Assembly (NCBI GenBank): GCA_039545315.1
Contig: BCIM01000003.1
Location: 1,375,637-1,439,636 of the forward strand
Direction: 5' to 3'
Source of the DNA: Kondoa malvinella
Lineage: Eukaryota > Basidiomycota > Agaricostilbomycetes > Agaricostilbales > Kondoaceae
DNA: 64,000 nucleotides
A model generated the notes under the pieces. The model made no database searches and was not told the origin of the DNA. It saw only the letters and a list, made by a program, of their open reading frames with translations. Made by a program: the position numbers and the translations under genes. Numbering within the stretch: the stretch's first letter is position 1; each line of letters opens with the position of its first letter. This document shows, piece after piece, positions 21,346-33,497 of the stretch.

Positions 21346-24158
21346 TCAACCGTCCCAAAGCCAAGTCTCGTTCCCTTCTCCCTTCTTGAGGTAAGCAGTT
21401 TTGATCGTTTTGAATTCTCTTGCAGCAATAGGGAAACCAACGGCTGCCATATATGCTTCAATCTCTATCGTTTTCAGGGATTTGCCGTTAGCACCCATGT
21501 GTTTAAAGCACTTTCTGAGATGCTCGTATTGGTCCGGGTTGCGACTTCGAATGTCGTCTCTGCTGTTTTGGTGAAGTTTCTCCCGACGTCCGATCTCGAC
21601 TTGAGGGTCCACTGGATCGCACGATTATTAGACAAAGATGATGCCGCTGTCAATGAACCCACTTCGAGCTCGTACTTGTGCAAATGCTGCTTGGATGGAC
21701 TCTTCATCGCCTTCAACGATCTTCATGCTTTTCTTCATGCCCTTCCATATGTTCTGTCGCCAGTTCTCATGAACTTTAGCGTCAGTGCTGCAGGCTGGGT
21801 TGACTGCCTTTAGCTTGGTAAGCCAATCATTGTATGCTTCCGCTGCTCGCAGAATCAGCTATTGCTCTCCAGGTCGGCGTACGAAAACATACGGTTCGAC
21901 TCTTTCTGACGACTGGGCATTGCAGCCATAGCCTTTGCCTTCCAGGCATCATACGCCTCGGCTGAAGATGCGGTCTATAAGCTGCTGTCCGCAAGATTAG
22001 GGTCGGCAGCTTACGATTAGATTCCTTCTGACAGGAAGGACTCGCAGCGATGACCTTATCCAACCAAATCTTGTAAGCTTCGGCTAATTGATATCGTGTC
22101 AGAGAAATATAAGAAGTGACGAACGAACAACCTACGATCGGCTTTGAGTTCTGCCATGTAGAGAGTCGAGCACACGGAAAGAGCCATCGAAAAGGCGCAT
22201 GAACCTTCATATTCGTCTAAAGGAACACCACGAAGCTTGAGATACTCGGCGATGCGGTAAGGTATTAGAGTTATGTCGTCTGGTGTGTTGTCGAGGCGGT
22301 TAAAGTAGATGCTTCTTGCTAGCCAGACATAATATGTTTCCGTCTTGCCGTCTTTACTCTTTTTGCACAACAGCGGGATGACTTTGAGCCAGATACGGCA
22401 AGCTAGATCTACTAAAATAGGTCAGCACACTGTATCAGAAAGAATATGAGATAGACCTCACCCTTATCAATCTTGCGATCTGGATCCATCAACAAGCCCA
22501 AGCAAACCCAGATCACAGAGGTTCCATAAGTTTGAGCAATGAGGTAGTCATCTTGGAAGAAAGCGTAATCGCCTGCCGAGAGATGATTGGTGCCTTGAAC
22601 GACATGGAAGACTGAGTTAGTCGCCTTTTCGACAATGAAAGCCTTCGAAGATGTCAGCGGAATCGCGGATGCCTATGATCGCTGACACATACAATTCTTA
22701 AGTTTACTGTAAAGACCTGAGCGAATACCAGCTTCTTCTAAGGGTGGGACCTTGATTTTGGTCAGTGATTCTCTATATTCGAGATCGGGATGATGCTTGA
22801 GGAGACGTTCAAGGCCGGTAAAGACCAAGTCTTGATTCACAGACGAAGTGATGACGCTAATACCATTGGTGACTTGAGTTGTTCGCTCGAAGATATATGT
22901 CATGACCAGTCCAGCTGAAAGCCGAACATCTTGAGCTGTTTCGGGCCGATGATAGGCCTTTTCGGTGAGCGAGCGAGGCGTTCTCTTGTGTAGGGTGGTA
23001 CTGCACTCTAGGGATACGGTGTCCGCGAAGCAAACCTGTCGAATGCTTCAATGATAGACTTCGCGGAGTCAGGGCGAGACTCACGCGATCAACAGGTAAA
23101 AGCTCCGAGGCCGTCTTGGTCGTATATGCTGGCGAATTAACTGTCAATCTTCTCCCGTTCTGATCAGGTTGAGGACCTTTGCCCTTGATGGCCCATCCAA
23201 GGTTCACAAACACCGGTGCCAAATGGCTGACGTTTGGCCTCGCGATAATTTCAATCGCAACGAAGAATGTTATCAAGAACAACGACTTACATCCCCATCT
23301 CTGCTTGATCCAATGCTGGTATCCCATTGTCGACACGAACTTGGTTGATCTTATCGAATGTCTCTTGTGCCATAGCATACGTTTGCTCGTCTTCAGTTTT
23401 CGGCCTAGACTGGCTGTGTTTGAGGCTATGTAGAAGAGCAGATACAGAGTCTGACGGTAAAGAAGCATCAATAGCGGCTTGATTTAAAGCTGAAATGAAG
23501 ACTTCGACGTCGCAGACTAGCAGCAAATCAGCATTGCGGTCTCAAATCTCAATGATACCTTACTGTGCGGGTAGTAGTAATCCCTCACCTCGTAAACCTG
23601 CTCATTGGTAACGCCCTTGGCAGTCCATTGCGCAGCTCTTCCGCTGTTGTCCTCCTTGTCGACAACTTCTTCTGCGTCGTCTTCATCGACATCTTCTAGC
23701 TGCGGCATATCGTCTTCTTCTCCAGCGATGGTATTATCAGCATCCACATTGCTCAATAAGACAGCCATATGTAGCTTGACATTTTCGAAGTCATTGGTGT
23801 CGAGCTGTGCAGCACTTGGACTGTTCCTTGCTTCGCCAGTGTCAAGAGGGGTATCAACAAAGGCTGAGGTGCTTGAAACATGCCCAGTAGTTGAAGAAGA
23901 AGCAACAGAGGCAGAAGCGCGAGTGGTGCTGCTCGCATCGCGAAGTACAGCAGGCGGCTGATTGAAGCGTACTGAATTCGAGTTCTGGCGCAAAGGAGGA
24001 GCAGAGGAAAGCCCAGACGTGGAAGGAATAGAAGAAGAAGGACCAGCAGCTCCCTTTGGGCCGCTGCCGCTGGCAATTACCTTCTCGAGTCTTCCTTTCT
24101 TTGCCGAAGACTCTTCGGAAGGCTCGCCGCTCTTTGCTTTCCTCTTGCTTGAGCTCAT
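21346..24158 (-). CDS. Hypothetical protein with tandem 23-residue exon repeats
   Basis: I do not recognise this protein. It starts MSSSKRKAKSGEPSEE at 24158, with a Ser/Ala-rich N-terminus containing KKGR-type basic patches that could act as a nuclear signal, then an acidic patch (EEDDMPQLEDVDEDDAEE). The middle part reads AQETFDKINQVRVDNGIPAL, HLAPVFVNLGWAIKGKGPQ and, further on, ATNSVFHVVQGTNHLSAGDY. A helical segment with YYVWLARSIYFNRLDN follows. Near the C-terminus come tandem units PEAYxxWxxKxxAxxP, two of them in separate 69-nt exons. The final exon ends ETWLWDG with TGA at 21346-21348. More than eight introns are present. A chromatin-linked or nuclear role is only a guess from the N-terminus. 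Confidence 0.65.
21774..21842 (-). repeat. tandem repeat unit 3 (start of a longer exon)
   Basis: The first 69 nt of the exon 21663-21842 encode PEAYNDWLTKLKAVNP and a diverged rest. The unit matches the other two in its PEAYxxW start and in the Lys, Ala and Pro positions. The exon then continues into non-repeated sequence. Confidence 0.7.
21893..21961 (-). repeat. tandem repeat exon 2 (69 nt)
   Basis: This exon has exactly the same length and intron phase as the preceding one. It encodes PEAYDAWKAKAMAAMP and then SRQKESN, so 13 of 23 residues match the first copy. Confidence 0.8.
22015..22083 (-). repeat. tandem repeat exon 1 (69 nt)
   Basis: This exon encodes PEAYKIWLDKVIAASP and then SCQKESN, with phase-1 introns on both sides. 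It aligns without gaps to the next exon and to the first part of the one after it. Confidence 0.8.
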
Positions 24159-24542
24159 ACCGCGGCCTCAGAAGTATAGAGGCAAAGATGGAGGATACGG
24201 AAGAGCCGGATGGGGCGCTATAAGAAGCGTCCTCGCGATGAATTCACTTCTTTTCCTGCACCGTTCAAAAGCTCTCCAAGCTCAACCTTCATCTCCACGT
24301 GAGTACCTCCCTCACTGACCATCGTACTTGACTGACTTTGAGCCTTTCCAGTTGGCTCGCTTTGGTGTGTCATGTCAATGGCCCTTTCACACTGTTTCTG
24401 ACTCTTCTTTTCGCTGCTTCCTCTAGGTCTAGTCAGCGTTTTCCTGCTATATCTTGCCTTTTACTTTTACTCTATCGTACTACTTCTACCGTAAGCTGCA
24501 TGCTGTTCTTGGCCTCTTTCAATCTCATCTGTTCCTCTTGAG
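24159..24542. other. divergent intergenic region, pyrimidine-rich
   Basis: These 384 nt separate two divergent starts. The plus strand is strongly pyrimidine-rich from about 24340 to 24540, a common look for fungal promoters and 5' leaders. An unrecognised upstream intron in the leader of the plus-strand gene is possible. Confidence 0.4.
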
Positions 24543-25308
24543 ATGCTGTCCTTTCGATACATTGTACTCGTCCTCGTCTCTTTGCCTATGGTACTCGCGG
24601 GTCGACCGAAGGTGCCCATCGTTGTGCCCTGCCGACACGACGGTTGCTCCTCAACTTTCACGGTAAGTTCTCACTTGACCTGTAGTGCTTGCCTGGTCTG
24701 ACAGGTCGCTTTCAGAGAACCGATCATGAGCTCGATCATCATAGAAGTGTGCATTTGAAGGCTCGTGTTCCGTGTGAGCAGTGTGATAAGAAGTTTGCCG
24801 TAAGTAATCAATTCTACTGCCACGAGAACCATCTGATAGGTCGATGACAGAATCAAAGTACTGTGAACAGGCATGCTAAGCGAGCTCACACTACCAATAG
24901 AATCAAAAGGCATCACTGCAAGCGTATGCTCTTTACCTTTGCTTTCTCTGTCGTTATCTGACGATTTTGGCAGTGTGCGACTATAAGACCGATGATGCTT
25001 CTCATCTCAAGAAGCACTTCAACCGCAAGCACGCTGACAATCCGCCCATTTATCCTTGCGACAGCTGTGGACACGAGTTCACCGCAAACGGCGACCTCCT
25101 TCACCATCAGCGTACCATCAATTGCAGCGCTTCAGCCCACAAGTGTGCCCACTGCAAGATTACTTTCGAGCGCCTGCACCTCCATCTGAACCCGCGTTTT
25201 GGTCACAGCACTCGCTGCTCTCGCGCTCACCAGCGAGCCATCGAAGAAGCTCAAGCTTTCGCCCGTGTTGCAGCAGAGATGGCCGCTATCGACTCTGATT
25301 CTGACTGA
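24543..25308 (+). CDS. C2H2 zinc-finger protein with signal-peptide-like N-terminus
   Basis: Splicing four exons gives a small protein with several C2H2 or C2H2-like fingers: CRHDGCSSTFT..H..H, CEQCDKKFA..H..H, CKLCDYKTDDASHLKKHFNRKH and CDSCGHEFTANGDLLHHQR, then a C-terminal CAHCKITFERLHLHL. The tail is acidic and ends DSDSD. The unusual part is the start: MLSFRYIVLVLVSLPMVLAG reads like a secretory signal with a cleavage site after Ala. If translation instead begins at the inner ATG at 24588, most of the hydrophobic part is lost. C2H2 fingers normally act in the nucleus, so the true start decides the interpretation. Introns are about 51-53 nt; one donor follows AAGC with GTATGC. It converges on SEC61, 479 nt away. 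Confidence 0.7.
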
Positions 25309-25787
25309 GTGATCGTATGTTCATTCTGCACTTCTTGTCCAGCTTGAGCTAAGAAACAACGTAGCAGTTGTCGCTTTGTGTGCAAGTGATAAACTGGAAA
25401 GGGATAAATGTATGCTCATTGTTGGCTTGTGACTGAATGCAAAGATATTTTGTGCTATTTCAAAACGGTCTTTCAGATCTTCGCATGTTTGCTCTGAATT
25501 TGACCTCGCTTCGTTGCCGTTCTCTGGATCTCCTTGTACGCATAGTGTGCAAGAAGCGAGAAGGACACACAATGACATCAGGTAGATAGCCTTTGAAGCG
25601 TTGAACGGTAATGGGAAAGCTAGGATGTCAATACAGGATCGTAGACTTTACATGCTGACCCATAATTTGTCATCGCGCTTCTCCTGTCAAAGGCTATGCT
25701 TCTTTTCTGGTTGCGACGTGCGCTACAGGCATAGTGATTAGCTTTGAGGGACGAAGGTGAGTCACTTGACGCACAATGAAAGGTTGT
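25309..25787. other. convergent intergenic region
   Basis: This 479-nt gap between the zinc-finger gene and the stop of SEC61 shows no coding segment with family features. It presumably holds both 3' untranslated regions and terminators. Confidence 0.4.
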
Positions 25788-27697
25788 TTAAATGTCCATG
25801 AATCTATAGCCAATTCAGAAGCGGTTGTATGTCGTTAGTGGGATGCTTACGAAGAGTCCATGCCCTGGCCTTCTTTGACGGCGATTTCCCAGTAGCCGTA
25901 AATGCTGCCAGCACATGAGCCAACATTTTATTGTTAAAGATAGTAGACGCACATAGTAACGCAGAGAAGAATTCCCGTTCCTGAACCCACGGCTCCCAAA
26001 AGGTCGGCGCAGACTGAAAGAGCACCAATGGTAGCTCCTCCAAAAGCCGCAGCAGTTGGGATCACACGCTTGAGCTCCTTGTACATGCTGCCCTCACGAT
26101 GGCCAGCCATGACCATCTGCTGGTCCTTCAATTGACGAGCTACTTCTCTTGGTCCAGAACCAGAGATTTCGATCCAAGTTTTGGAGAAAAGAGCGCAGAC
26201 ACCGAGCATGAAACTTATGTATAGGACAGTGTGAATAGGGTCGAGCAGGACATCGCGAATAGTGTGTGGTGCGGACATGTAGTAGGCGATTCCTGAGGTA
26301 GCGAAAAGTTGGGGAGAATCCTCAAGGGGCTGTAAAGAACTTCTTGAGCAACCTTTCAAATCAGCAATAAGCGACTCTGCTTACCTCCCAAACACCAAGA
26401 ATCTTGACGAGCAGATTATCGGGGAAGCGGTTGTAGAGCATTTGACTGATGATAAAGACGTTCGAAGTCAAGGCGCTTTCGAGCATAATGGGCATGTTGC
26501 TGGTGTAGAAAAGCTTGACTGGATATGTACCGCGTTGGCCTCTGTACTTGTTGCTCTTGACTGGAATTTCAATGCGGAAGCCTTGTAGGTAAATGATGAC
26601 GGCGAAAACCACCAAAGTTGCGAGCAAGTTCATGACATTTGGTAGTCGATCGCGGTAAAAAGCTTCTTTCAAAGCGCGAGACTTGTCGTTCCAGGTGAAC
26701 AACAGGTGGAACATGGAGATCAGAGCGCCTTCGAATTCGGGTCCGCGACCAGTGTTGACAGTAGTAGGCGAGAAGGCTTTCCAGACGATGGACTCGCAGA
26801 TGTTGGTAGCGATGAAGAGGTTGATACCAGAACCGAGACCGTATCCCTTTTGAAGTAGCTCATCCAGCAAAATCACCAACAAGGCAGCCATCATAAGCTG
26901 GAACACCAGCAGGACGCAAACACCAGCTCCCAGATCCTTTGGCTGACCATAGAGACCAGTCATAACATATACGAAGGCTTGTCCGAAGGAGATGAGTAGC
27001 GCAAACACTAAGAATCCGATAAGCTTTTGCGGTCTGCTTTCAGCGACAAGCCTACATTTTTGTGCACCTGCGAATAGAGCGCGATCTTCCTTGAGTGTAA
27101 AGTCGACCTCGATAAAGTTGGCACCGGCTAGCAATTGCATGATGGTTCCTCTGCGCATAAATCGTTATGAGCATCGTAGCAACGAATTGCAACAGAGTCA
27201 CGCACGAAGTAACGATAGGGGTGATACCCAATTCCATCAAGGTACCTCTGTTAGACGCCAAGATGACACGCATCCAGTAGAGCGGATCTGCACGCAATGA
27301 ATACTCAGACCAGCCGCAAGCATATCGAAGCATCACAAACCCGAGGAGTCTGAAGACACAATACCATACAGAGGTATTTGCGAGCAGATTAAAAAGATGA
27401 GCAGAGTGATGGCAGTCCATCCGACCTGCAAAGAGATAAAGCATTAGAATTGTACGACGTGTTCAACCTCGAAGAAGCTACTTTTTGCTGAAATGGGACC
27501 TGCAACAGCACAATAGAGCTATCAGTACATATCAGAGCATGCCCAGAGCTCGAATACACACCTTCTTGTCCGGTTCTTGGACTTGAGGCAGAACCGACAA
27601 GAACGGCTTGACCAAGTTGAGCGCTCTGACTGTTTGTGTGCACAGAATTGCTCAATATGGCGGCGAGAGGGCTTTGTGCATACTCACAGCCTGACAT
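25788..27697 (-). CDS. SEC61: Sec61 alpha subunit of the ER protein translocon
   Basis: This is the pore-forming subunit of the Sec61 complex, which moves secretory and membrane proteins into or across the ER membrane. The spliced N-terminus reads [20 protein letters not shown] and then QEPDKKVPFQQKVGWTAI, typical of Sec61. Later family segments are [78 protein letters not shown] and [11 protein letters not shown]. The last helix is [20 protein letters not shown], then MDSSFMDI and TAA at 25788-25790. About nine introns interrupt it, including one inside the first codons and one right after MDSS. The region encoding [11 protein letters not shown] has a 34-nt perfect copy at 21238-21271. Confidence 0.95.
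25856..25889 (-). repeat. SEC61 segment duplicated at 21238-21271
   Basis: This is the source-like copy of the 34-nt repeat, lying in the coding sequence for the SEC61 C-terminus. The reading frame is intact and family conservation (compare the FEIFVKEQ end of animal Sec61) shows it belongs here. Confidence 0.9.
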
Positions 27698-28023
27698 GTT
27701 GACTTTGAACGGTCGATCCTTGAGAGCAACTTAGACTTGGCCAAATTCAGGGCGCGCGAGAATCAGCACACCAAAAGTGGCGGTCTATACTATGCTTTGC
27801 GACTAAGTACAAGGCCTATTGCATTCTCAACCATGCAACGCATCCTCTGTCGCCATCTCCTTCAGGCGAAGATCTCACCAGAGAGCCTATCGACAGCTCT
27901 GCTTTCGCCCTAGCATCCATCCTGTTCGGTTCCCTGACTATGGCCTGTTCCACATGGACTGAGTCCATCAGCGCTACAGAAGCACTGGCGAATCTGATTG
28001 ACATGTCGGTAAAGGCATGCCAA
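27698..28023. other. intergenic region between SMG6 and SEC61
   Basis: This 326-nt gap separates two genes on the same strand and should contain the SEC61 promoter. An open minus-strand frame in it overlaps the SMG6 stop only by chance and has no family features. Confidence 0.45.
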
Positions 28024-31000
28024 TCAGCCATTCGGTTTCTTGCTAGAAGAGCCGATCTTCTCTTGGGTCAGACCAACCATGTCTTGTTCGCCCAACACAT
28101 CCAGCTGTCTCGCTTTCGCCTTCAAACGCAAGTTCATATCAAAGGTGAGCAGCGCGACTTTGCTAGCTTTGTCTGAGACTGAAGATTTGTCGGCTCGATT
28201 CGGCCAGATCATGTTCAAACGATTAACAAAGTGTTCAGATTGCCATAAAGCAGCTTGCAAGACAATATCGTCCATGTTCTGTGCGTTCGAGCTGGAAAAG
28301 TCGACCTCTTCTCGGCGAATATTGATGTCCGACAAGTAATTACCGCGGCTGGTCAGAACCTTCAAGTAGATACTATGTGTCTTGATCTTGCGCTCGAGGT
28401 ACAGGATAGCCAGCGCAGCATTCTGGCCGAGCTCGGTGTCTTGCTGTGTGCGCAAGCCATCGAGCTCGGTCAGAACAACAAGCGGGATAACCAGTGTCCA
28501 CTTCTGGCTTTCCAATATTGCTGAAAAGAGAGACAGAGAGTTGAGTATGACGTTGGTGTCAAAGACCAAAATGGTATAGCCAGGGACGAGATGCAGGACT
28601 CGTGCACTCCGTTTCGCTTTGCTTCCAGCAGTCGGACGAGAACCGGATGAGCTGTTGGCTTTGCGTCTAGCTTCTCGGATAACGGCCATGAGCTCACGAC
28701 GTCGTGCCTGCAGCGAGTCAGCAAGTCGTGAGGCGATAAGATGCTAGCATACCTTCAGCTCCTTGACCTCCGGCGAATCATCAGGGTCGTCTACATCCGA
28801 TATCTCTACGTCTGAATCGACAGCCTGCCCTTCTTGATCATCATCGTCATCCAACCATTTGGTCTTCGCCGGAGGACTGAGCGCAAGTCTGGCTTGCTCT
28901 TCATCTTCAGCTTGCCAATTGTCGAGCTTCTCTTTCAATGCTCCAATGATACGGAACGGAGTGCCGTTGGTAGCTTGTGCGTTGAGATTGAGACCTGCCA
29001 CGACCCTAGCCAGATGCGCCGAGATCGTAGCGACTCTGCGCCAGCGAAGCCTGTCTTCCTCCTCGTCCAAGCTGCCAGCAACATCAGTCTCTGGGTGAAC
29101 AGCGGCAACTTGCTCTGCAGCATTCAAGACCCCTATCTCGCTGGCATTCGTATTGGACAGGACATCTTTCGCTGAACGAGCATGAGGTTTCCAGAAGCCT
29201 TTGCCGAAGAGTTGTCGACCGGTCCACTCCATTCCGCGCAGACACCAATCTTCGGGCAAAGCTAGACCTGAAAGCTTTAACGGCACTTCCGACTTGAATT
29301 CGCTGGTGTCCTTGGCCGAATTGAGCCATTCGACTACCTGTCGCCAAGGAATATCGCGCTCAACCAAGCGGAGAGCATCTGGTTGTGTAGTAAGCTGGCC
29401 AACGAAAGTGAGCATCATGGAGATGTAGGGAGTGATTAGAGGCATTGGTGTCTTGGCCTGCTGCGATTGACGTATAGTAAAGCTGAGCATAGTGAAAGCA
29501 AGCTTGAGAGCGTGGCTAAAGGCAGGCGATATGTCAACTGTTTCAATTTCCGTTAAGTGGAGATGTCGGATATTGGCTTCTGCTTGAGCCATATCTTCGT
29601 CGCCACTAGCGGCTGAAGGCAGACTGGCAGCCTGCATCTCCGGTGACTTCGATTTGGCAGCAAGCGGATTGACCATCAAGGCTTGAGGTGCTGTTGATGT
29701 GCCTTTGGCGGACTTTTCTACGGCAGGTTCTTTGTGCAAAGCTTTCCGCACAACGCTTTCATCGCGCCCATATTGGAGACAGGCAGCCATATTGATGACA
29801 GCCATTCTGATCCAATGACTTGTATCGAGAGGTTCTTGCTCTGAAGCCATATTCTCTGCCAGCTTGTCGACGAAGCGGGGCAGAACCTTGTCAAAGTCGT
29901 CGAGCTGGATCTGAGTAAAGAGCAGCCCGTGAAGGTGAACAAAGAGGTCCAACACAGAGGCATCGGGTTGAATTCTTCTGGCTTGATGCTCGGCTTCAAA
30001 CATGGGTAGAATAGACTCCCGAGCAGATTGGAACGGATGAGAAGCGGTCATACTGTTTATGTTTAGCCTTTGGTCACGGCTCACGTACTGGCCAGCTCAC
30101 CTTCTGCAAAAGTGGTACAGCGTTTTCATGTCATCGCCACGAGACAGCAGAGCCAAATGATGATGCAGCCGCCCAGTTCCAGGAGCTTCAGCCAATCCTT
30201 TTCCATACCACTCAATCGCCAATGTCTTCCAGACATCATGGTCCTCGACCTCCCAATCATTCAATGCAGCATCACCAATACTGGCTTGTAAAGCAGACTC
30301 TTGATCGATCCTAGCTGAAGCGACTTCATTAGGCAGACTCTTGACATGACCAAGGGAGAGCTCTTGTCCAGGGGCAGATTTTCGATTGGTCATGCGAGTG
30401 ACCATACCGACTACTGCCATTCGATATCGAGCCAGATCCCCAAGTTGTTCGAGCCAAATATGCTTGAAATCTCGAAGAGATTCCTCTTCGTATAGATGAG
30501 TGTAGAACGCATAAGCGTATTGAATAAAGTCGATCCAGATCTCGAGCAGATGCTGGGTGGGTGCGCTACCTTCTGAAGTAGTTGGTACGGCATGTCGCAT
30601 TCTTTCGAGAATCAGGTGGAAACCGTTCTGCCAGAGCTTGCTGGGAATGTTGTACTTCTGAGGAAGCGCATGCAGACTAGGTGGCAGACGTGGATCGAGA
30701 GATAGCATCAAGAATTTGTGATGGGCTTCTGTCAATCTGTTCGAGCTTTCAATATTGGGTTGATGAAGGACCTATATCACTCACTCTCTGTGCTTGGCAA
30801 CCTGATCAACCCAATACGCATCATCCTTGATGGGACCATTTGACAATTGCGCTTCATGACCAGCCAATACCAAAACAGGTCCCGCGCTCTCAGCATTCCG
30901 CTTGAACCCAGCAGCAGATCGGGCTTGCTGTTCTTGTTCCGCTTCGGTGACCCTTTTGCTTTCGAGCTCAATGACGCGCTTATAAGCTTTCTTGATGCGC

Positions 31001-32060
31001 TCAACTACAGGCTGCTTGCTTTCTGCAGAAGCGTTTGATTCGTCCGAAGGCTTGTCGTTGTTTTCTTTGGGAGCGCTTTCTTTTGCAGCTGGATACGCTG
31101 GCGGTGCCATCGACTCAGCCTTGGTGTGACTGGGGTCGCCATCTTTCTTTGAGCTGAAATTGACCGGATCGTGCTGTCTTGGATCGAAGAGCTTTCGACT
31201 AGGCTGACTAGGTAGAGCAGAATCCGAGCCTTCCTTCTCTGATTGTGATTTCTGAGACGGATTATTGCGCTTGAAGATAGCCAAGTCTTCTTGTTTTGTA
31301 GCAGAAGAATGACTTGAGGCCCGACGACTGATTGGCATTCGTTCTCGTTTCGGCTCAAAAAGTTGTTTGTTGTTGGACGTAGAGCTAAATGGGCGAGCAG
31401 GAGAATCTTTCCCACCCAAGCGAGCTTCAGCTACGAGCTTTTCTTTGTTGATGATTGGTCTGGCAGGAGAAGGACTAGCAGTCGCCTTCCGATCAAACTC
31501 TGCATCATAGCCTTTCTTTTCGCCAGGATAGACTCGAGCTGTGTCTGGCCGACGCCTGAGAAAGTGTGCGGCTCGATCAGCTCCTGGCGATTGTCGACCT
31601 GGAGAACCATTATTGATACCGTGCACTATAGTACGCTTAGCTGGCGATGATGCCTTTTCGCGCGGTCGGGGTTGCGGAGCGGCAGCTGGTGCCTCTAGTG
31701 TGGCTTTTGAAGCTTGCGGTGCTGGAACTTCCGAGGTGGATTTGCTGGATTCGACTTGTTTTGTCTTGGGGACTGGAATGACAGAGGCCGGAATCAAAGC
31801 AGGTGAAGATACTGCTGGTGCTGTCGCCGGCGTGGTGGGCGAACTCTTGTTCTCAGATTTATCAGCTTTAGCTCTTGCGGCTCTGAGAATTTCCTTTAGC
31901 CACAGGCTGCATGTATTCGTTTCACTGACTTTGTAGCTTCGCGTTTACGGGCAAAGATGGCTGCTCCTATATCACCAGGAGGACCAGAAGGCTTCTTCCG
32001 TTCTCTGGGTTGAACGTCAGACCCGTTTCTTGTATTTGAAATTGGAGCATCTTGGTTCAT
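28024..32060 (-). CDS. SMG6: SMG6/EST1-type protein with C-terminal PIN nuclease domain
   Basis: Joined across about five introns, this gene encodes a protein of roughly 1,250 residues with the layout of SMG6/EST1A: a long disordered Ser/Pro/Lys-rich N-terminus from MNQDAPISN at 32060, an Est1 14-3-3-like TPR region (for example RMAVVGMVTRMTNRKS and WKTLAIEWYGKGLAEAPGTG), an Est1 DNA/RNA-binding-type domain (WIRMAVINMAACLQYGRD, LPEDWCLRGMEWTGRQLFGK) and a PIN domain. The PIN acidic residues are present in VFDTNVIL, LTELDGL, NMDDIVLQAA and LTFDMNLRLKA, so it is predicted to be an active endonuclease. SMG6 cleaves mRNA with premature stops in nonsense-mediated decay; EST1 relatives also act at telomeres. 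Its start is divergent from the RraA-like gene. Confidence 0.88.
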
Positions 32061-32529
32061 TGCACATAGATGATCACGAGAAGACCGTCGTTGTTAAGCA
32101 ATAAGGACTATCTTCTAAAGCTTCTCGAGCTGTGAAATGCGGCCGCAGCTGTCTTCGAGTGATTGCGATAGGTCCGAAATGAAAGGCACGCGAGTAGGTC
32201 AACTAATCACGGGCAAGCAAGGCTGGCCGTATGCAGACAGACAGTTCCGAGTCGAGTCTTTTGAGCTTTTGTTGACGTTAAGGTATATTGCCGATTCTGG
32301 CAGGTGCGTTTATCGATGAATATACGCCTGTCTGATCCATATACAGCGCTAAACAGATCTCTGGAAGATGCACTGGCCAGCTTGAAGTGAGTTACTTGGC
32401 GGATGGAGGGCAAGCGGTGTCGAAGCGCGAAGCGGGGTTGTCCAGGTTCTCTCGCGTCTGGCTAAGAGGCAGAGCTTCTGCTGTCTATCTCTACCTTTCT
32501 ATTTATCGCTTCTCTGTAATCTGTCTGCA
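32061..32529. other. divergent intergenic region
   Basis: These 469 nt lie between the SMG6 start and the RraA-like start and should hold both promoters. No repeat, RNA gene or coding segment with family features is visible. Confidence 0.4.
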
Positions 32530-33497
32530 ATGACCTTCACTTCCGCTCTCAGAAGCAGGCTGCTCAAAATCTCGTCATGCGAGGTCGCTTTCTGTCTATA
32601 TCTCTTCATTCTAGTCTCACTCTTCTAGTATTGTACAGCTATCCGACGCCCTCCTAGCTCTAGGGCATAAGACCGGTGGTTTCCTACCAGACATAACGCT
32701 CCAACAATCCGTCGCAGCTAGGCAGAAACCTTTCTGTGGTCTAGCATTCACTGTCAAGTGAGTCACAAGCTCGCTATCTATCCCTCTATGCCAATGTTCG
32801 TCTATAGAATGGTTGCTGCTTCAGACCAGACTTCACCCAAACTAGAAGGTCACTATGTAAGGCTCTCGTGCCATCTATCCACATGTAGCATGCCTGATTG
32901 AGTTCATCTTAGGCAGACTATATCCCAAGAGATTCAGTAGTCGTAATCCAAGCGCCCCGACGTAAGGAATTCTGCACCGCCTCGTCGTGCTGAACCCTGA
33001 CGAATGCTTAGACCTGAAGAATGCTTGCTTTGGCGGTCTGATAGCTCAACGTGCCAAAGTCCAAGGCGCAATTGGCGTGGTGGTCGATGGCAGGATGCGT
33101 GAGTTCTGCCATGCCAATCTGTGTTCAATCTGATCTGGATTCAGGCGACATTACGGAATGCGAAGAGCTCAATATGCCAGTCTTTGCTCGCGGCATGTCA
33201 ACGCTCGGCCAAAAGTCTTTTGTGCGACAATCAGCCGTAGATATCCCACTCGAGATCAAGCCTCAATACCCGTTCACCCTCACAGCTGAAGAAGAAGCTA
33301 GTCATTTCCCTTCATGTACCGTACGCTCAGGAGAGGACGTCATCTTTTGCGATTCGAACGGAGTGATTGTGCTGCCTTTGAAGGAATTGGAGAAGATTAT
33401 TGAACAGGCAGAGAAGATTGTCAGCCAGGATGAGAAAGTGAAAGGTGATTCTGCTCCCAGTCGATATACCGGAATACCACTGATCCATCCCAGATGA
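32530..33497 (+). CDS. RraA-like / HMG aldolase family protein
   Basis: This matches the RraA-like fold family, whose members include 4-hydroxy-4-methyl-2-oxoglutarate aldolases, oxaloacetate decarboxylases and yeast YER010C. The start MTFTSALRSRLLKISS is at 32530. After splicing, the sequence reads ELSDALLALGHKTGGFLPDI, then KPFCGLAFTVK, DYIPRDSVVVIQAP, and the active-site region NACFGGLIAQRAKVQGAIGV followed by VVDGRMRDITECEELNMPVF. The Arg-Asp pair in this segment binds metal and substrate in the family. The C-terminus carries GEDVIFCDSNGVIVLPLKEL and ends at the TGA before 33498. Introns lie near 32590, 32760, 32860, 32970 and 33100. The exact substrate cannot be read from the sequence. 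Confidence 0.82.
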
